Source: DATADD01 sp046262355 | GTDB lineage: Bacteria; Actinomycetota; CADDZG01; WHSQ01 | Length of the DNA: 26,315 nt | Assembly (NCBI GenBank): GCA_046262355.1 | Contig: JBHEMX010000048.1 | Location: forward strand, 1-26,315 | Direction: 5' to 3' | Shown: positions 7,824 to 17,033 of the stretch, one piece after another | How positions within the stretch are numbered: position 1 is the first letter of the stretch | How the letters are laid out: each line of letters begins with the position of its first letter | The notes under the pieces: model-generated | Told to the model about the DNA's origin: nothing | Seen by the model: the letters and a program-made list of their open reading frames with translations, nothing else | The model's database searches: none | Translations under genes and position numbers: made by a program

Positions 7824-10800
7824 TTAGCGCACGCCGATGTTCACGTAGTAGGTCTGGCCGTCGTCGAGCTTGACGCCGACCCGGTAGTAGTACCCGGCCG
7901 TGAACCCCTTCGTGCTCCAGTTGTAGATGTACTGCTGTGCAGTGGCGTCCCAGCGGTAGGTGTCGCCGCTGGTTGTCGCCGCCGAGTAGACGCTCTCGTC
8001 CACCGCGGCCGTGGTCGCGCTGCCCTTGGCCGGCGTCAGCCACGCCGGCGCCGAGTTGGCCTGGACGACTGAGCCGTCGGACCTCTTCAGCTGGAACTTG
8101 ACCGGCACCGTGCTGCCCGCCTTGAAGATGCTGGTCGAGGTTCCGACCTGGTGCGCGGTGTCGTTGATCGGCTGCAAGTAGCCGTCCCACCTGTAGACCA
8201 CCTTGTAGCTGCCGCGCACCTCGGCGCGCTTGCCGGCCTTGTCGACGGCCGTCGCCGTGTAGTTGAAGGTGCCCACGCCGTTCGCCAGGCCGCCGGCGAC
8301 CTCGAGCTTGCACGCCTCCGCGAGCCCCGAATGGGCGTCCGAGGCGTTGCATGATGCACGGGGCACCGCGCCCAAGGTATAGGTGTCGCCGTCGTTCAGC
8401 CCGGCGACCTGGAGCGATGGAGCGACCGCGTCGATCTTGATGCCGCTCACGGTGACGCTCGCTGCGTTGCCGGCCGCGTCGACCACCGATCTGGTCACCT
8501 CGTTGACGCCGTTGGACGTCAAGATGACATCCTGCGGGCAGGTGCCCGAAGGGATGCCCGACAACCCGTCGCTGCAATTGAACTTGACCGTTACGGAACC
8601 CCCGTACCAACCGTTCCAGTTGGGTTGTGTCGTCGGCGCGCCGCTGATCGAGGGCTTGGTCTTGTCGAGCTTGACCGTCACCGCATCGCTGCTACGGTTG
8701 CCGGCTAAGTCGTACGCCTCGCCCACCACGCTCCGCCCCGCGCCGCTGGTTTCCTGGTCAACGAGGACGTCCGAAGTGGTGCGGCTTGCGTCGATCCCAG
8801 AGCCGCCGTCGTTGTCCTTTGCGTCGAAGTGCACGGTCACGTTGCTGTTGTTCCAGTCGGCGGCGTTGGGCTTGGGGCTTACGCTGTGGGTCATCGCCGG
8901 AGCGATGTTGTCGTAGGTCAACGCAACGGCGTTCGGCGCTTCCGCGTTGCCGGCCACGTCGACGGCGTAGAAGCGCACCGACGCCTCTCCGCTCCCGTCC
9001 AGGGCCACGTTGACCGTCTTCGTAGACCCCTGCGCGACCTGTTCCTCGCCCCCGTTCACCCGGTAGTGAATCTCCTTGACCCCGGACAGCCCAGCCTGGT
9101 CCGTCGCGCTGAGCACGATGGACGCCGAGCTGCCGGTGCACCACTCGTTCACCTTGGTGCACTGGGTGTCCGCCGTGGTCACCGGGGCCCGACCGTCGAT
9201 GTTGATCCCGCCGATGGTCTTGCCGGCTCGAGTGTTGTCAGCCAAGTCTCGGGCCGGGCCGCTCGTGACGCTCTGATCCGCGCCGTCGCCGCTCAAGACC
9301 TCAGCGCTGGGACACGACGCCACACCGGAGAGGTTGTCGGCGCAGGTGAACTGCACCGTGACGGTCGCCTTGTACCACCCCGCGGAATTCGCAGGCGTGG
9401 TCGGACGGCCGCTGATCGTCGGCGCCGTGCGGTCGATGTTGATGCCGCTTATCGACGCGCTCCGGCTGTTCCCCGCCTTGTCGAGGACCGAGACGGGACC
9501 TGCGGAGAGGTTGTCGCCCTCGCCGTCGATGGTGCTGTCGTCGGGCACGCTCGAGGGATCGATCCCCGAGAGCGCGTCGTGCGCCCTCCATGCGATGCTT
9601 ACGTCGTCGTTGTACCAGCCGGCCGCGTTGGGATTACGGTCCGCGACGCCCTCGAGCGTCGGCTTGCTGAGGTCGATGTTGATGTCCTTCACCAGCGCGT
9701 TCGCCCTGTTTCCTGCGTTGTCGAGCGCCTCTCCGGACACCTCTTGGCCCGCGCCCTCGTTGGTGAGGGGCGTGTCCGGGGTGCACCCGGCGATGCCCGA
9801 GTGCTCGTCGTCGCAGACGAAGTGGACGTCAACGCGTTCGTTGTTCCACCCGTAACTGTTCGCCGCAGGGGTGCGGCTCCCCGAGATGTTCGGCTTGACG
9901 TCGTCGACGCGCAGCTCGAGGGCATGCCGCTCCTCGGCGTTGCCGGCCTTGTCCACGCTCCAGAAGACGATGGTGTGCTCGCCCTCGAGGGCGTGGTCGA
10001 AGGGACCCGAGTAGAGCTGAGCGGCGCCTGCGTCCACGCCGTAGTAGGTGTTGTCTACGCCCGACAACGAGTCGGCGGCCCGCAGCGTGACCTCGACCGG
10101 TCCCGAGTACCACCCGCTCTTGAGAGGCTCGGCCACGTCTGCGTGCGTTTCCGGCGCCACCGAGTCGATGTTGATGCCGTCGACCTTCGCGCCGGCCTCG
10201 TTGCCGGCTCGGTCCAGAGCCTTGCCGTGCGCAGACTGGTCTTTGTCGTCGTCCGACAGCACCACGTCGTCGGTGCAGTCGACGATGCCCGAGAGCTCGT
10301 CGTCGCACTCGAAGTGGACCGTGACCGGCCCCCGGTGCCAGCCGTTGTCGTTGGCCTGCTGCAGAGCCGCACCCGTGATCGACGGCTTGGTCTTGTCGAG
10401 CTTGACCTCGACCGAGGCGGTCGAGGCGTTGCCCGCCCGGTCCTCGGCCGAGCCCCCGACGAGCCGACCCGCGGTCTCCTGGTCGACCAAGACGTCCGGG
10501 GTCACGGAAGCCGCGTCGATCCCCGACCCGCCCTCGTCGTCCGAGGCGCTGAAGCGGACGGTCGCGTCCGAGTTGTTCCATCCCGCGGCGTTGGGCTTTG
10601 GCGTCACCTGGGGCGTGAGAGTGGGAGCGATGTTGTCGTACTTGATGGCCGAGGAACCCTCGAGCTCGGCGTTTCCGGCCGCGTCTACGGCGAAGTACGC
10701 CACGTTGGCCGTGCCACTACGGTTGTCGAGTGGGACCCGGACCGAGACCGCGTTTCCCTCGGCCACCACGTAGTTGCCGCCGTTCACCGAGTAATGGATC

Positions 10801-13800
10801 TCCTTGACGCCGGACAGCCCCGCCTGGTCCGAAGCAGACAGCCGGACCGTGGCGGAGTCCCCGCGGCACCAGTCGTTCCTCGAGGTGCAGACCAGCTCGG
10901 CGGCGGTCTGCGGCGCCTTGCTGTCGATGTTGATGCCCGTGACCTCGCTCGAGGCCAGATTGCCGGCCACGTCGATGGCCTCTCCCGCGACGCGCTGACC
11001 CGCGCCGTCGCTCAGCAGGATGGTGTCCTCGGGGCAGCGTGCGAGCCCGGACAGGGCATCGCTGCACTTGAAGCGCACGCGCACCGCGGTGTTGTACCAG
11101 CCGGCGGCGTTGGGGCCGCGGCGCGTCCCGTCCTCGTAGGTGACTGCTCCGGTTATCGCCGGGGCGGTTCTGTCGACGTTGAGGCCGCCGAGCGATGCCG
11201 ATGCCTCGTTGCCGGCCTTGTCCAGGACCGAGACGGGACCTGCGGAAAGGCTTTTGCCCTCGCCCCCGACAGTGCTGTCGGCCGGCACGCTGGCGGGGGC
11301 GACGCCCGAGAGCTCGTCGTCCGCGGTCCACTGGACCGTGACGTCGCTCTTGTACCAGCCGTACTCGTTCGGCTCGGTCGCCGCCTTTCCGCTGAGGGAC
11401 GGCTTCTTCTTGTCGATGTTGATGTCACCGACGGTAGCGCTCGAGGAGTTGCCGGCGATGTCGCTGACGCTCCCCGTCACGCTCTGATCAGCACCCTCGG
11501 CACTCCGCGTCGTCGGCGCGGGGCAGTCCACCGCGAGACCCGATTCTCCATCGGAGCAGAAGAAGCTGACGGTGACGTCGGTGTTGTTCCAACCGAAGGC
11601 ATTGGCCCCTGGGGCCCGTGAGCCGCTGATCGTCGGCGCGATGCCATCGATCTTCAGCGTAATCGAGTGACCGGGAGCATCCTTGTCCTCGACGTTGCCG
11701 GCCTTGTCCACGCTCCAGAAGGCGATGGTGTGCTCGCCCCTGAGGGCGTGGTGGAAGGGGCCCGAGTAGAGCTCTGCGTTGCCTCCATCGATGCTGTAGT
11801 AGGTCTTGTCGATGCCGGATAGGACATCGACCGCGGACAGCGACACCCTGACGTCGCCGGCGTACCAACCCGACGCGAGCGGCGCTGCGACGTCCGCGGA
11901 CGTGGTCGGCGCGTTCCGATCGATTCTGACGCCGTCTACCGTCGTCGTCTTCGGATTGCCGGCGTCGTCGCTCACGGATGCGCTCGCCGACAGCGATGCG
12001 CCCTCCCCGGTGATCCGGGAGCTCTCCGGGCAGCCACTGCTGATCCCCGAGAGAGCGTCGTCGCAGCTCCATCCGACGATCACGTCGCCGGAGTACCAAC
12101 CATGCTCGTTGGGCTCGGTGAAAGCCTTGCCCGAAAGAGTGGGAGCCGTCTTGTCGACGTTGATGCCGGTCTCGGACACACTCGCCCGGTTACCGGCTTT
12201 GTCCTCCGCCGTACCCGTGACCGACTGGTTGCGGCCCTCGCCGACGGTCTGCGAGCCGGAGCAGGAAAGCACTCCCGACAGCGCGGCCTGGTCGACACAC
12301 GTGAAGCTCACGAAGACATCCGCCCTGTACCACCCCAACGCGTTGGGGGCGCGGTCGCGCGCCGCGCTGATCGTGGGCGCGCTCTTGTCGATGCTCACGG
12401 TGGCCGCGTCCGTCGCCTCGTTACCGGCGTTGTCCCTCGCGGTACCGTTCACGACCTGGTTCTTGCCCTCGCCGGTCACCTCTCGAGGCGAGCTGCAGCT
12501 GGCCACTCCGGACAGCGCGTCGCCGCAGACGAAAGTGACGGTTACGGCGCTGTTGTTCCACCCGGCGTCGTTCACGGCGGGCGCGAGGTGGTGAGTGATC
12601 ATGGGGGCAGTTTTGTCTATCTTGACCTCGACTGTCTTGGCGGACTCGACGTTGCCGGCCCGGTCGACGCTCCAGAAGTCCACGCCATGGAGACCCTCGT
12701 TTGAGATGGAGACGCTGGTTCCCGTTTGAACCGTTCCGCCGTCGAGCCGGTACTTGGTCGAATCGACGCCGGAGAGGTTGTCTCCGGCGCTGAGCGCCAG
12801 CGTGACACCCGAGTTGGTCCATCCGGAGGGCGCCGAGGTGGTCGTGTTGGGGGCGGTCTTGTCGATCTTGACCGCGGTGCTGGTCGCGCCGGTCTGGTTG
12901 CCGGCCTTGTCCTTGACCGACGCGCTCGCGGTGAGCCCGGTGCCCTCACCGGAGATAACGCTGTCGGCCGGGTCGGTAGCCGGGTCGATGCCCGACAAGG
13001 CATCGGATGCGCTCCAGTCGATAGTGACGTTGTTCTTGTACCAGCCCGCCGTGTTGGGGGTCGTCGTGGGAGCGCCGTTGAGCGTGGGAGTGGTCTTGTC
13101 GATGCTCACGTCGACCGTCGTCGACGCGCTGTTGTCGGCGTTGTCGACCGCGGTTCCCACTACCGCCTGGTTGGCGCCCTCGGAGGACTTAGTCGTGGAC
13201 CCGGTGCAGCTCTTGATCCCCGAGTCGGGATCGGAGCAGGTGAAGCCCACGGTGACGTCGGAGTTGTTCCAGCCAAAGGAGTTGGCGGCCGGGCTGCGGC
13301 TACCCGAGATCGTGGGTGCGCCCTTGTCCAGCTTGACCGTGACCGCGCCGCTCCCGGTGTTGCCGAGCTCGTCGGTCGCACTCGAGGACTTGGTCGTCGT
13401 GCCCGGCGTGTTCACGGAGTCCGACGCCGGAATGGGGCCGGTCTTGACGCCGGAGCCCGCGTCGGCGGCGGTCCAGTTGATCGTGACGTTAGTCCGGTTC
13501 CAGCCCGCGGCGTTGGGCGCCGGCGAGAGGCTGCCGGTAACGACCGGGCCGGTGTTGTCCAAGGTGTAGGAAGCGCTTCTCGGACTCTGCGACTGCCCGG
13601 TGCAGCCGTTGGCGTTGAAGTTCGAGGAGGCCGCTGCGGTCACGGACCGAACTCCGTCTCCGGCCCCGGCCGTGAACGAGAATGTCCACGACGACTTGGC
13701 AGGGTTCGACGTCTGCCTGGCCGAATGAGCTCCGGAGACCTCCACGCATTTCGTGTCGTCAGAGGTGGTCACCGTGAGCGTCAGCGCGCCGCCGCTCTTG

Positions 13801-13982
13801 GCGTAGAGGGTGCCGCCCACGCTCGCCGTGCCGGCGCCGCCGGAGAACCCCGCCGAAGAAACCGTCGAAGCGTACGCGGGAAGCATCCCCACCATCAACG
13901 CGATTGCGACCAGCGCGCTCAGTGCGCTGGTGCGCTTTGCCCACATCCTGGAGAAACTCGACCCGCCTGCTCCGTAGCTCAC
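7824..13982 (-). CDS. Giant secreted protein with about 21 Ig-like repeats and PxKF-type C-terminus
   Basis: This is a 2052-residue exported protein. I chose the GTG start at 13982 because GGAGGT lies 6 bases upstream. A signal peptide follows (basic MWAKRTSAL, hydrophobic core, likely cleavage after PAYA). From about residue 150 come about 21 units of roughly 80-95 residues with the pattern P(N/A)xxGWyxxxVTVxfxCxDxLSGI ... DKAGN ... IDKTAPT, typical of bacterial Ig-like repeats. Ten units carry a Cys pair flanking the DxxSG turn. Five are YxxDGG variants resembling OmpL47-type domains (YSGPF...FWSVDKAGN). The last 14 repeats are two copies of a seven-repeat block. The final 150 residues (YRWDGYLQPI, AGSTVPVKFQLK) match the PxKF C-terminal type. 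There is no LPXTG motif or C-terminal membrane anchor, so it is released or held non-covalently. A role in surface adhesion is inference. Confidence 0.88.
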   Translation of the reverse strand: MSYGAGGSSFSRMWAKRTSALSALVAIALMVGMLPAYASTVSSAGFSGGAGTASVGGTLYAKSGGALTLTVTTSDDTKCVEVSGAHSARQTSNPAKSSWTFSFTAGAGDGVRSVTAAASSNFNANGCTGQSQSPRSASYTLDNTGPVVTGSLSPAPNAAGWNRTNVTINWTAADAGSGVKTGPIPASDSVNTPGTTTKSSSATDELGNTGSGAVTVKLDKGAPTISGSRSPAANSFGWNNSDVTVGFTCSDPDSGIKSCTGSTTKSSEGANQAVVGTAVDNADNSASTTVDVSIDKTTPTLNGAPTTTPNTAGWYKNNVTIDWSASDALSGIDPATDPADSVISGEGTGLTASASVKDKAGNQTGATSTAVKIDKTAPNTTTSAPSGWTNSGVTLALSAGDNLSGVDSTKYRLDGGTVQTGTSVSISNEGLHGVDFWSVDRAGNVESAKTVEVKIDKTAPMITHHLAPAVNDAGWNNSAVTVTFVCGDALSGVASCSSPREVTGEGKNQVVNGTARDNAGNEATDAATVSIDKSAPTISAARDRAPNALGWYRADVFVSFTCVDQAALSGVLSCSGSQTVGEGRNQSVTGTAEDKAGNRASVSETGINVDKTAPTLSGKAFTEPNEHGWYSGDVIVGWSCDDALSGISSGCPESSRITGEGASLSASASVSDDAGNPKTTTVDGVRIDRNAPTTSADVAAPLASGWYAGDVRVSLSAVDVLSGIDKTYYSIDGGNAELYSGPFHHALRGEHTIAFWSVDKAGNVEDKDAPGHSITLKIDGIAPTISGSRAPGANAFGWNNTDVTVSFFCSDGESGLAVDCPAPTTRSAEGADQSVTGSVSDIAGNSSSATVGDINIDKKKPSLSGKAATEPNEYGWYKSDVTVQWTADDELSGVAPASVPADSTVGGEGKSLSAGPVSVLDKAGNEASASLGGLNVDRTAPAITGAVTYEDGTRRGPNAAGWYNTAVRVRFKCSDALSGLARCPEDTILLSDGAGQRVAGEAIDVAGNLASSEVTGINIDSKAPQTAAELVCTSRNDWCRGDSATVRLSASDQAGLSGVKEIHYSVNGGNYVVAEGNAVSVRVPLDNRSGTANVAYFAVDAAGNAELEGSSAIKYDNIAPTLTPQVTPKPNAAGWNNSDATVRFSASDDEGGSGIDAASVTPDVLVDQETAGRLVGGSAEDRAGNASTASVEVKLDKTKPSITGAALQQANDNGWHRGPVTVHFECDDELSGIVDCTDDVVLSDDDKDQSAHGKALDRAGNEAGAKVDGINIDSVAPETHADVAEPLKSGWYSGPVEVTLRAADSLSGVDNTYYGVDAGAAQLYSGPFDHALEGEHTIVFWSVDKAGNAEERHALELRVDDVKPNISGSRTPAANSYGWNNERVDVHFVCDDEHSGIAGCTPDTPLTNEGAGQEVSGEALDNAGNRANALVKDINIDLSKPTLEGVADRNPNAAGWYNDDVSIAWRAHDALSGIDPSSVPDDSTIDGEGDNLSAGPVSVLDKAGNSRSASISGINIDRTAPTISGRPTTPANSAGWYKATVTVQFTCADNLSGVASCPSAEVLSGDGADQSVTSGPARDLADNTRAGKTIGGINIDGRAPVTTADTQCTKVNEWCTGSSASIVLSATDQAGLSGVKEIHYRVNGGEEQVAQGSTKTVNVALDGSGEASVRFYAVDVAGNAEAPNAVALTYDNIAPAMTHSVSPKPNAADWNNSNVTVHFDAKDNDGGSGIDASRTTSDVLVDQETSGAGRSVVGEAYDLAGNRSSDAVTVKLDKTKPSISGAPTTQPNWNGWYGGSVTVKFNCSDGLSGIPSGTCPQDVILTSNGVNEVTRSVVDAAGNAASVTVSGIKIDAVAPSLQVAGLNDGDTYTLGAVPRASCNASDAHSGLAEACKLEVAGGLANGVGTFNYTATAVDKAGKRAEVRGSYKVVYRWDGYLQPINDTAHQVGTSTSIFKAGSTVPVKFQLKRSDGSVVQANSAPAWLTPAKGSATTAAVDESVYSAATTSGDTYRWDATAQQYIYNWSTKGFTAGYYYRVGVKLDDGQTYYVNIGVR
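8360..11880 (-). repeat. Two tandem copies of a seven-Ig-repeat block within the giant gene
   Basis: Repeats 8-14 and 15-21 correspond one to one in type and sequence. The GWY tryptophan codons that open each block lie at 11865-11867 (residue 706) and 10110-10112 (residue 1291), exactly 585 residues apart. Matching landmarks include the YSGPF...GEHTI..FWSVDKAGN unit, the LSAGPVSVLDKAGN unit, the unit opening with xxW-C (NDWC / NEWC) before KEIHY, and the DVLVDQET unit. Repeats 1-7 do not follow this order. Outer limits are approximate. Confidence 0.75.
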
Positions 13983-14236
13983 TCGCCTACCTCCGTATCG
14001 TCGGGCCTCCGCCCGTGTCCGCCTGTCGGTGGCGCCGACCGGCCCTCGCACTACGCGCGCAGGGGCCGGTTCCGGCTCACGAGAACAAATGGTGAGGTTT
14101 CGACGACGTCGTTCCTATGGCCCGGAGGAGGGATCCGGCGTTGAGCTTGCCCAACACCGCATACGTAGGCCCAGGCCCAACGCGGTGAGGCGCCCCCCGA
14201 GAGAGCGCCCCATGTTGGACGGTACCGCGCTCCGGA
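13983..14236. promoter_or_regulatory. Presumed promoter region of the giant secreted-protein gene
   Basis: This 254-base gap between the decayed secreted-protein remnant and the giant gene must hold the giant gene's promoter if that gene is not co-transcribed from upstream. I see the ribosome binding site (GGAGGT, about 13989-13994) but no clear -10/-35 pair. A weak GGCGC/GCGCC stem lies near 14190-14212. Confidence 0.3.
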
Positions 14237-14709
14237 TCAGGGAGCGAAGGAGAAGGCGCAGGGCGACGGCTGGGCGAACGTTAGGTTGTTGTTCGCTCGG
14301 TCGAGCGCGTTCTTGAGCGCCTCTTGGTAGGCCCGGTAAGGCGAGCCGTCCTTGGTCAGGCCGTGGAGCCCGAGCTCGGAGTCCGCCTCGGACATCACAC
14401 TGCTCACGGTGGCGAAGCCGGCCGCGTTGGCGCTGCTCGTTCCCGGTGCGTACACGAGCGAGCTGACGCTCACCTTGCTGTTGTAGACGTTCAGTTCCAT
14501 CGCGGCGAGCTGAGCCGAGAGCATGTACGCCATGTTCGTCGCGGTCGCGTTAAGCAACCAGGTGCGGAAGCCGGAATAGCCCGAGGGATCGAACGCCACT
14601 CCCTTAGCGTTGCGCAAGTTGAGGCTCACCATCAGGGGTTGCTGTTGGACCAGAAGCCGAGTGTGAGGCCCCCACCCGCTGATCGTCCGACCTCTGCGTC
14701 AACTGAAGT
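14237..14709 (-). pseudogene. Decayed secreted protein, C-terminal remnant with TLGFWSN motif
   Basis: The frame 14632-14237 encodes 131 residues, including FRTWLLNATATNMAYMLSAQ, VYAPGTSSANAAGFATV, YQEALKNALDRANNN and a final CAFSF. I recall these from the C-terminal region of secreted actinobacterial surface proteins, where they follow a TLGFWSN(K/S)NG motif and LNLRN. Here the GLTLGFWSNSNP motif is present, but in another frame just upstream (14635-14670) ending in TGA at 14632-14634, which overlaps the ATG of the downstream frame. That ATG has no ribosome binding site. The frame of the motif is itself closed by a TGA upstream, near 14710. The simplest reading is a truncated and frameshifted relic. 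A short expressed ORF is not excluded. Confidence 0.6.
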
Positions 14710-14841
14710 TCAGCGTGAAGTACGTATTGCGCGGCCACAACCGGCTATCGCGTTGGTTTCTCTCAACGCCTCTCGCCGCCGCCGACCGCCCGACGCATTG
14801 AACGATGACTGCTTCGGGACGAAGGAGGGCGTGGCCGAGAT

Positions 14842-15492
14842 CTAGCTTTGTCGCTCCAGCAAACGCAGTGCCGACTCCCGGTCCGGTACCCCGAGCTTCT
14901 TCAAGAGCGCGGACACGTGCGTGCGCACCGTCACCTGCGACACGAACAGCCGCCGGGCCATCTCCGCCGTCCCCAGCCCCTGGCGCATCAGGTTCAAGAC
15001 CTCGAACTCGCGACCCGTGAGCTCCACGGGCCGCCGTCCGGTCAAGGGCAGGCGACGGCGGCCGTCACGTTCACGGAACTCCTCCAACAGGCGCGCAACC
15101 AGCTGTCGCGGCAGAGCCGCCTCACCCGCCAGCACACCCCTCAAGGCGTGTGGAAGGCGCTCGGGATCCGTGTCTTTCAACAGATATCCGGCGACGCCTG
15201 CCCGCAGAGCGTCGAACAGGTCGCTGTCGTCGCGCGATACCGTGAGCATGACGACCGCGGTGCGCGGCATCTTGGAGCGGATCGCCGTGGCGGCGACGAT
15301 GCCCCCTCCGCCCGGCATGTAGACGTCGACGAGGCAGATGTCCGGACTCGTCGTCTCGGCCGCAGCGACCGCTGCCGAAGTGTTTCCCACCTCGGCGCAG
15401 ACCTCGAAACCGTCCTCCTCGAGCGCGGCCCGGATGCCCGCGCGCGTCGGCGGATGATCGTCGGCGATCAGCACACGTAACGGTTGCGTCAT
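14842..15492 (-). CDS. NarL/FixJ-family response regulator
   Basis: This 216-residue two-component regulator has a receiver domain (about 5-120) with acidic pair Asp11/Asp12, phosphoacceptor Asp56 (LVDVYMP), switch Thr84 and Lys106 (YLLKD). A LuxR-type helix-turn-helix follows at about 157-208 (ELTGREFEVLNLM, VSQVTVRTHVSALLKKLG). Its ATG overlaps the TGA of the histidine kinase in an ATGA junction, so the two are translationally coupled and form a cognate pair. It is the last intact gene downstream of the Tad pilus genes on this strand. Control of pilus or adhesin genes is plausible from position only. Confidence 0.93.
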   Translation of the reverse strand: MTQPLRVLIADDHPPTRAGIRAALEEDGFEVCAEVGNTSAAVAAAETTSPDICLVDVYMPGGGGIVAATAIRSKMPRTAVVMLTVSRDDSDLFDALRAGVAGYLLKDTDPERLPHALRGVLAGEAALPRQLVARLLEEFRERDGRRRLPLTGRRPVELTGREFEVLNLMRQGLGTAEMARRLFVSQVTVRTHVSALLKKLGVPDRESALRLLERQS

Positions 15493-16931
15493 GGCAGCAC
15501 CACCTCGATTGTCGTGCCCTTGTTCCGCTCCGAGTGCACTCGGAAGCTACCTCCCAGAGCTTCGGCGCGTTCCCGCATCCACGTGAGCCCGAAACCGTTA
15601 CAACCGCCCTCGGCTGCCGGATCGAACCCTCGCCCGTCGTCGCTGACGCTCAGTCGAATGCCTCCCGAGCCGGACAGGGCCACGGTCACGACGCGGGGAT
15701 CGGCGTGGCGGGTGGCGTTGGCGATAGCTTCACGCGTTATGCGCAACAACTGTTCACGCACAGCGGGTGAGATCTCGACCCCAGGCTCGAGCTCGAGGCG
15801 AAGCTCGACGTCTTCTCGCATCCCCAAGGTTTCTGCGGCCTCCGCTACCACCCGTCCGAACGGCTCGTCTATCGGCCTCGTGAGGGCAGCGATTGCACGC
15901 CTCGCTTCCTCGACGGCGCGCTCCACGCCACCTGCCAACCTCTCCAGCACGGGTCGGGGGTCGGCAGCCTTTTCTCGTTGAAGGAGCCGGGTCTGCCCCG
16001 CGATGAACACCAGCTCCTGCGCGAGGCCGTCGTGAAGGTCGCGCGCCAGCCACCTCCTCTCCTCGAGCACGGCCGCGATCGCCCGGCTGCGCCAGTACGC
16101 GCGGATCTCTCGCACCGCCCCCTCCAAGATGAACAGGTAGAAGCCGAGACGGAGAAGATCTCCCGTGTAGACGTAATCCGTATAGAGCGAGGGAAACAGG
16201 AAGTAGTTGAGGCGCGAGAAGGCGGCCAGCGCGCACCCCGCGCCCAGCCACCGCACGAGGTCGTCTTGATGATGCTCCGCGCGCGCGGTAAAGCCCATCG
16301 ATGCGACTCCGAACAGCAGCAGCAGCATGATCTGCGCCCCCAGCAGAGCGGGGTGTCCTTCAAAATGAGGGTGTCCCGATTGTTCGGGTCGCAACGTGAC
16401 CTCGATTCCCTCCGGCAGGCGCGACGACAGCGCTGAGACGCTTGCCGCTATGACGGCGAGACTGCCGGCAACGCCGCCCACCAGCGGGACCACCGCTGCC
16501 TCCGGTCGGGCCACGCGGCGAAGAGAGGGCAGGCTCGCGGCGGCTATCGCGGCGCTCCCCAGGAGACGGCCCGCGAGTGGCGCCCACGTGCCCAACCCTG
16601 GACCGGTGGCGTGCACCACCTCTGGACCGATGGCGAACAAGAGGTTGGTCGACCCCAACACGGCGAACCCAAAAACCAGCAGCAGGTCCGACCACATGCC
16701 GCGCTCGCGGAAACGGCCGAAGACGAGGTACGCGACCAGCAGCGCGATCGAGGCCTCCGCCGTGTCGAGCGCGACTTGAAGCTCGGGGCCGCGATAGGCG
16801 AAGTGGACGCCGGGTACGACCAGGACGGTCAGCGTGACGAGGGCTCCCGCGGCAGCGGCTCCTGCGGTGAACGAGCGGGGCCGGACTCCGGGCGAAAACC
16901 TTTGGGCGTCCTGATGGGGGATCCCTGTCAT
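15489..16931 (-). CDS. Membrane histidine kinase, NarL-partner type (HisKA_3)
   Basis: This 480-residue sensor kinase has an N-terminal half (about 23-275) with several hydrophobic spans and no recognisable extracellular sensor domain, so the sensing part is the membrane region itself. HisKA_3 follows with phosphoacceptor His300 in ARDLHDGLAQEL. The HATPase domain is at about 393-480, with N-box Asn405 (REAIANATRHAD) and G1 box DDGRGFD (431-437), then GFGLTWMRERAEALGG. The ATG at 16931 has GGGGAG directly abutting it, so spacing is poor and the true start may be slightly internal. It lies 102 bases after tadC on the same strand and overlaps the response regulator by 4 bases. The signal is unknown. 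Confidence 0.9.
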   Translation of the reverse strand: MTGIPHQDAQRFSPGVRPRSFTAGAAAAGALVTLTVLVVPGVHFAYRGPELQVALDTAEASIALLVAYLVFGRFRERGMWSDLLLVFGFAVLGSTNLLFAIGPEVVHATGPGLGTWAPLAGRLLGSAAIAAASLPSLRRVARPEAAVVPLVGGVAGSLAVIAASVSALSSRLPEGIEVTLRPEQSGHPHFEGHPALLGAQIMLLLLFGVASMGFTARAEHHQDDLVRWLGAGCALAAFSRLNYFLFPSLYTDYVYTGDLLRLGFYLFILEGAVREIRAYWRSRAIAAVLEERRWLARDLHDGLAQELVFIAGQTRLLQREKAADPRPVLERLAGGVERAVEEARRAIAALTRPIDEPFGRVVAEAAETLGMREDVELRLELEPGVEISPAVREQLLRITREAIANATRHADPRVVTVALSGSGGIRLSVSDDGRGFDPAAEGGCNGFGLTWMRERAEALGGSFRVHSERNKGTTIEVVLP

Positions 16932-17033
16932 CTCCCCTTAATCGGCCGCTCGAGCTGCGAGATGAGCCTGGATGCCGCCAATATGGACGTCTACATGCCA
17001 CATCCGCATGCAGAGGACCACAACGGCCAAAGA

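Noticed and set aside
8829..11621. Plus-strand open frame of 930 codons opposite the giant Ig-repeat gene
   Set aside because: Its repetitive Val/Arg/Asp-rich translation mirrors the Ig repeats on the other strand, and it has no signal peptide or ribosome binding site.
12241..12600. Regularly spaced near-identical motifs that might suggest a CRISPR or DNA repeat array
   Set aside because: The periodicity is about 250 bases, in frame with Ig-like protein repeats, with no short direct repeats and unique spacers.
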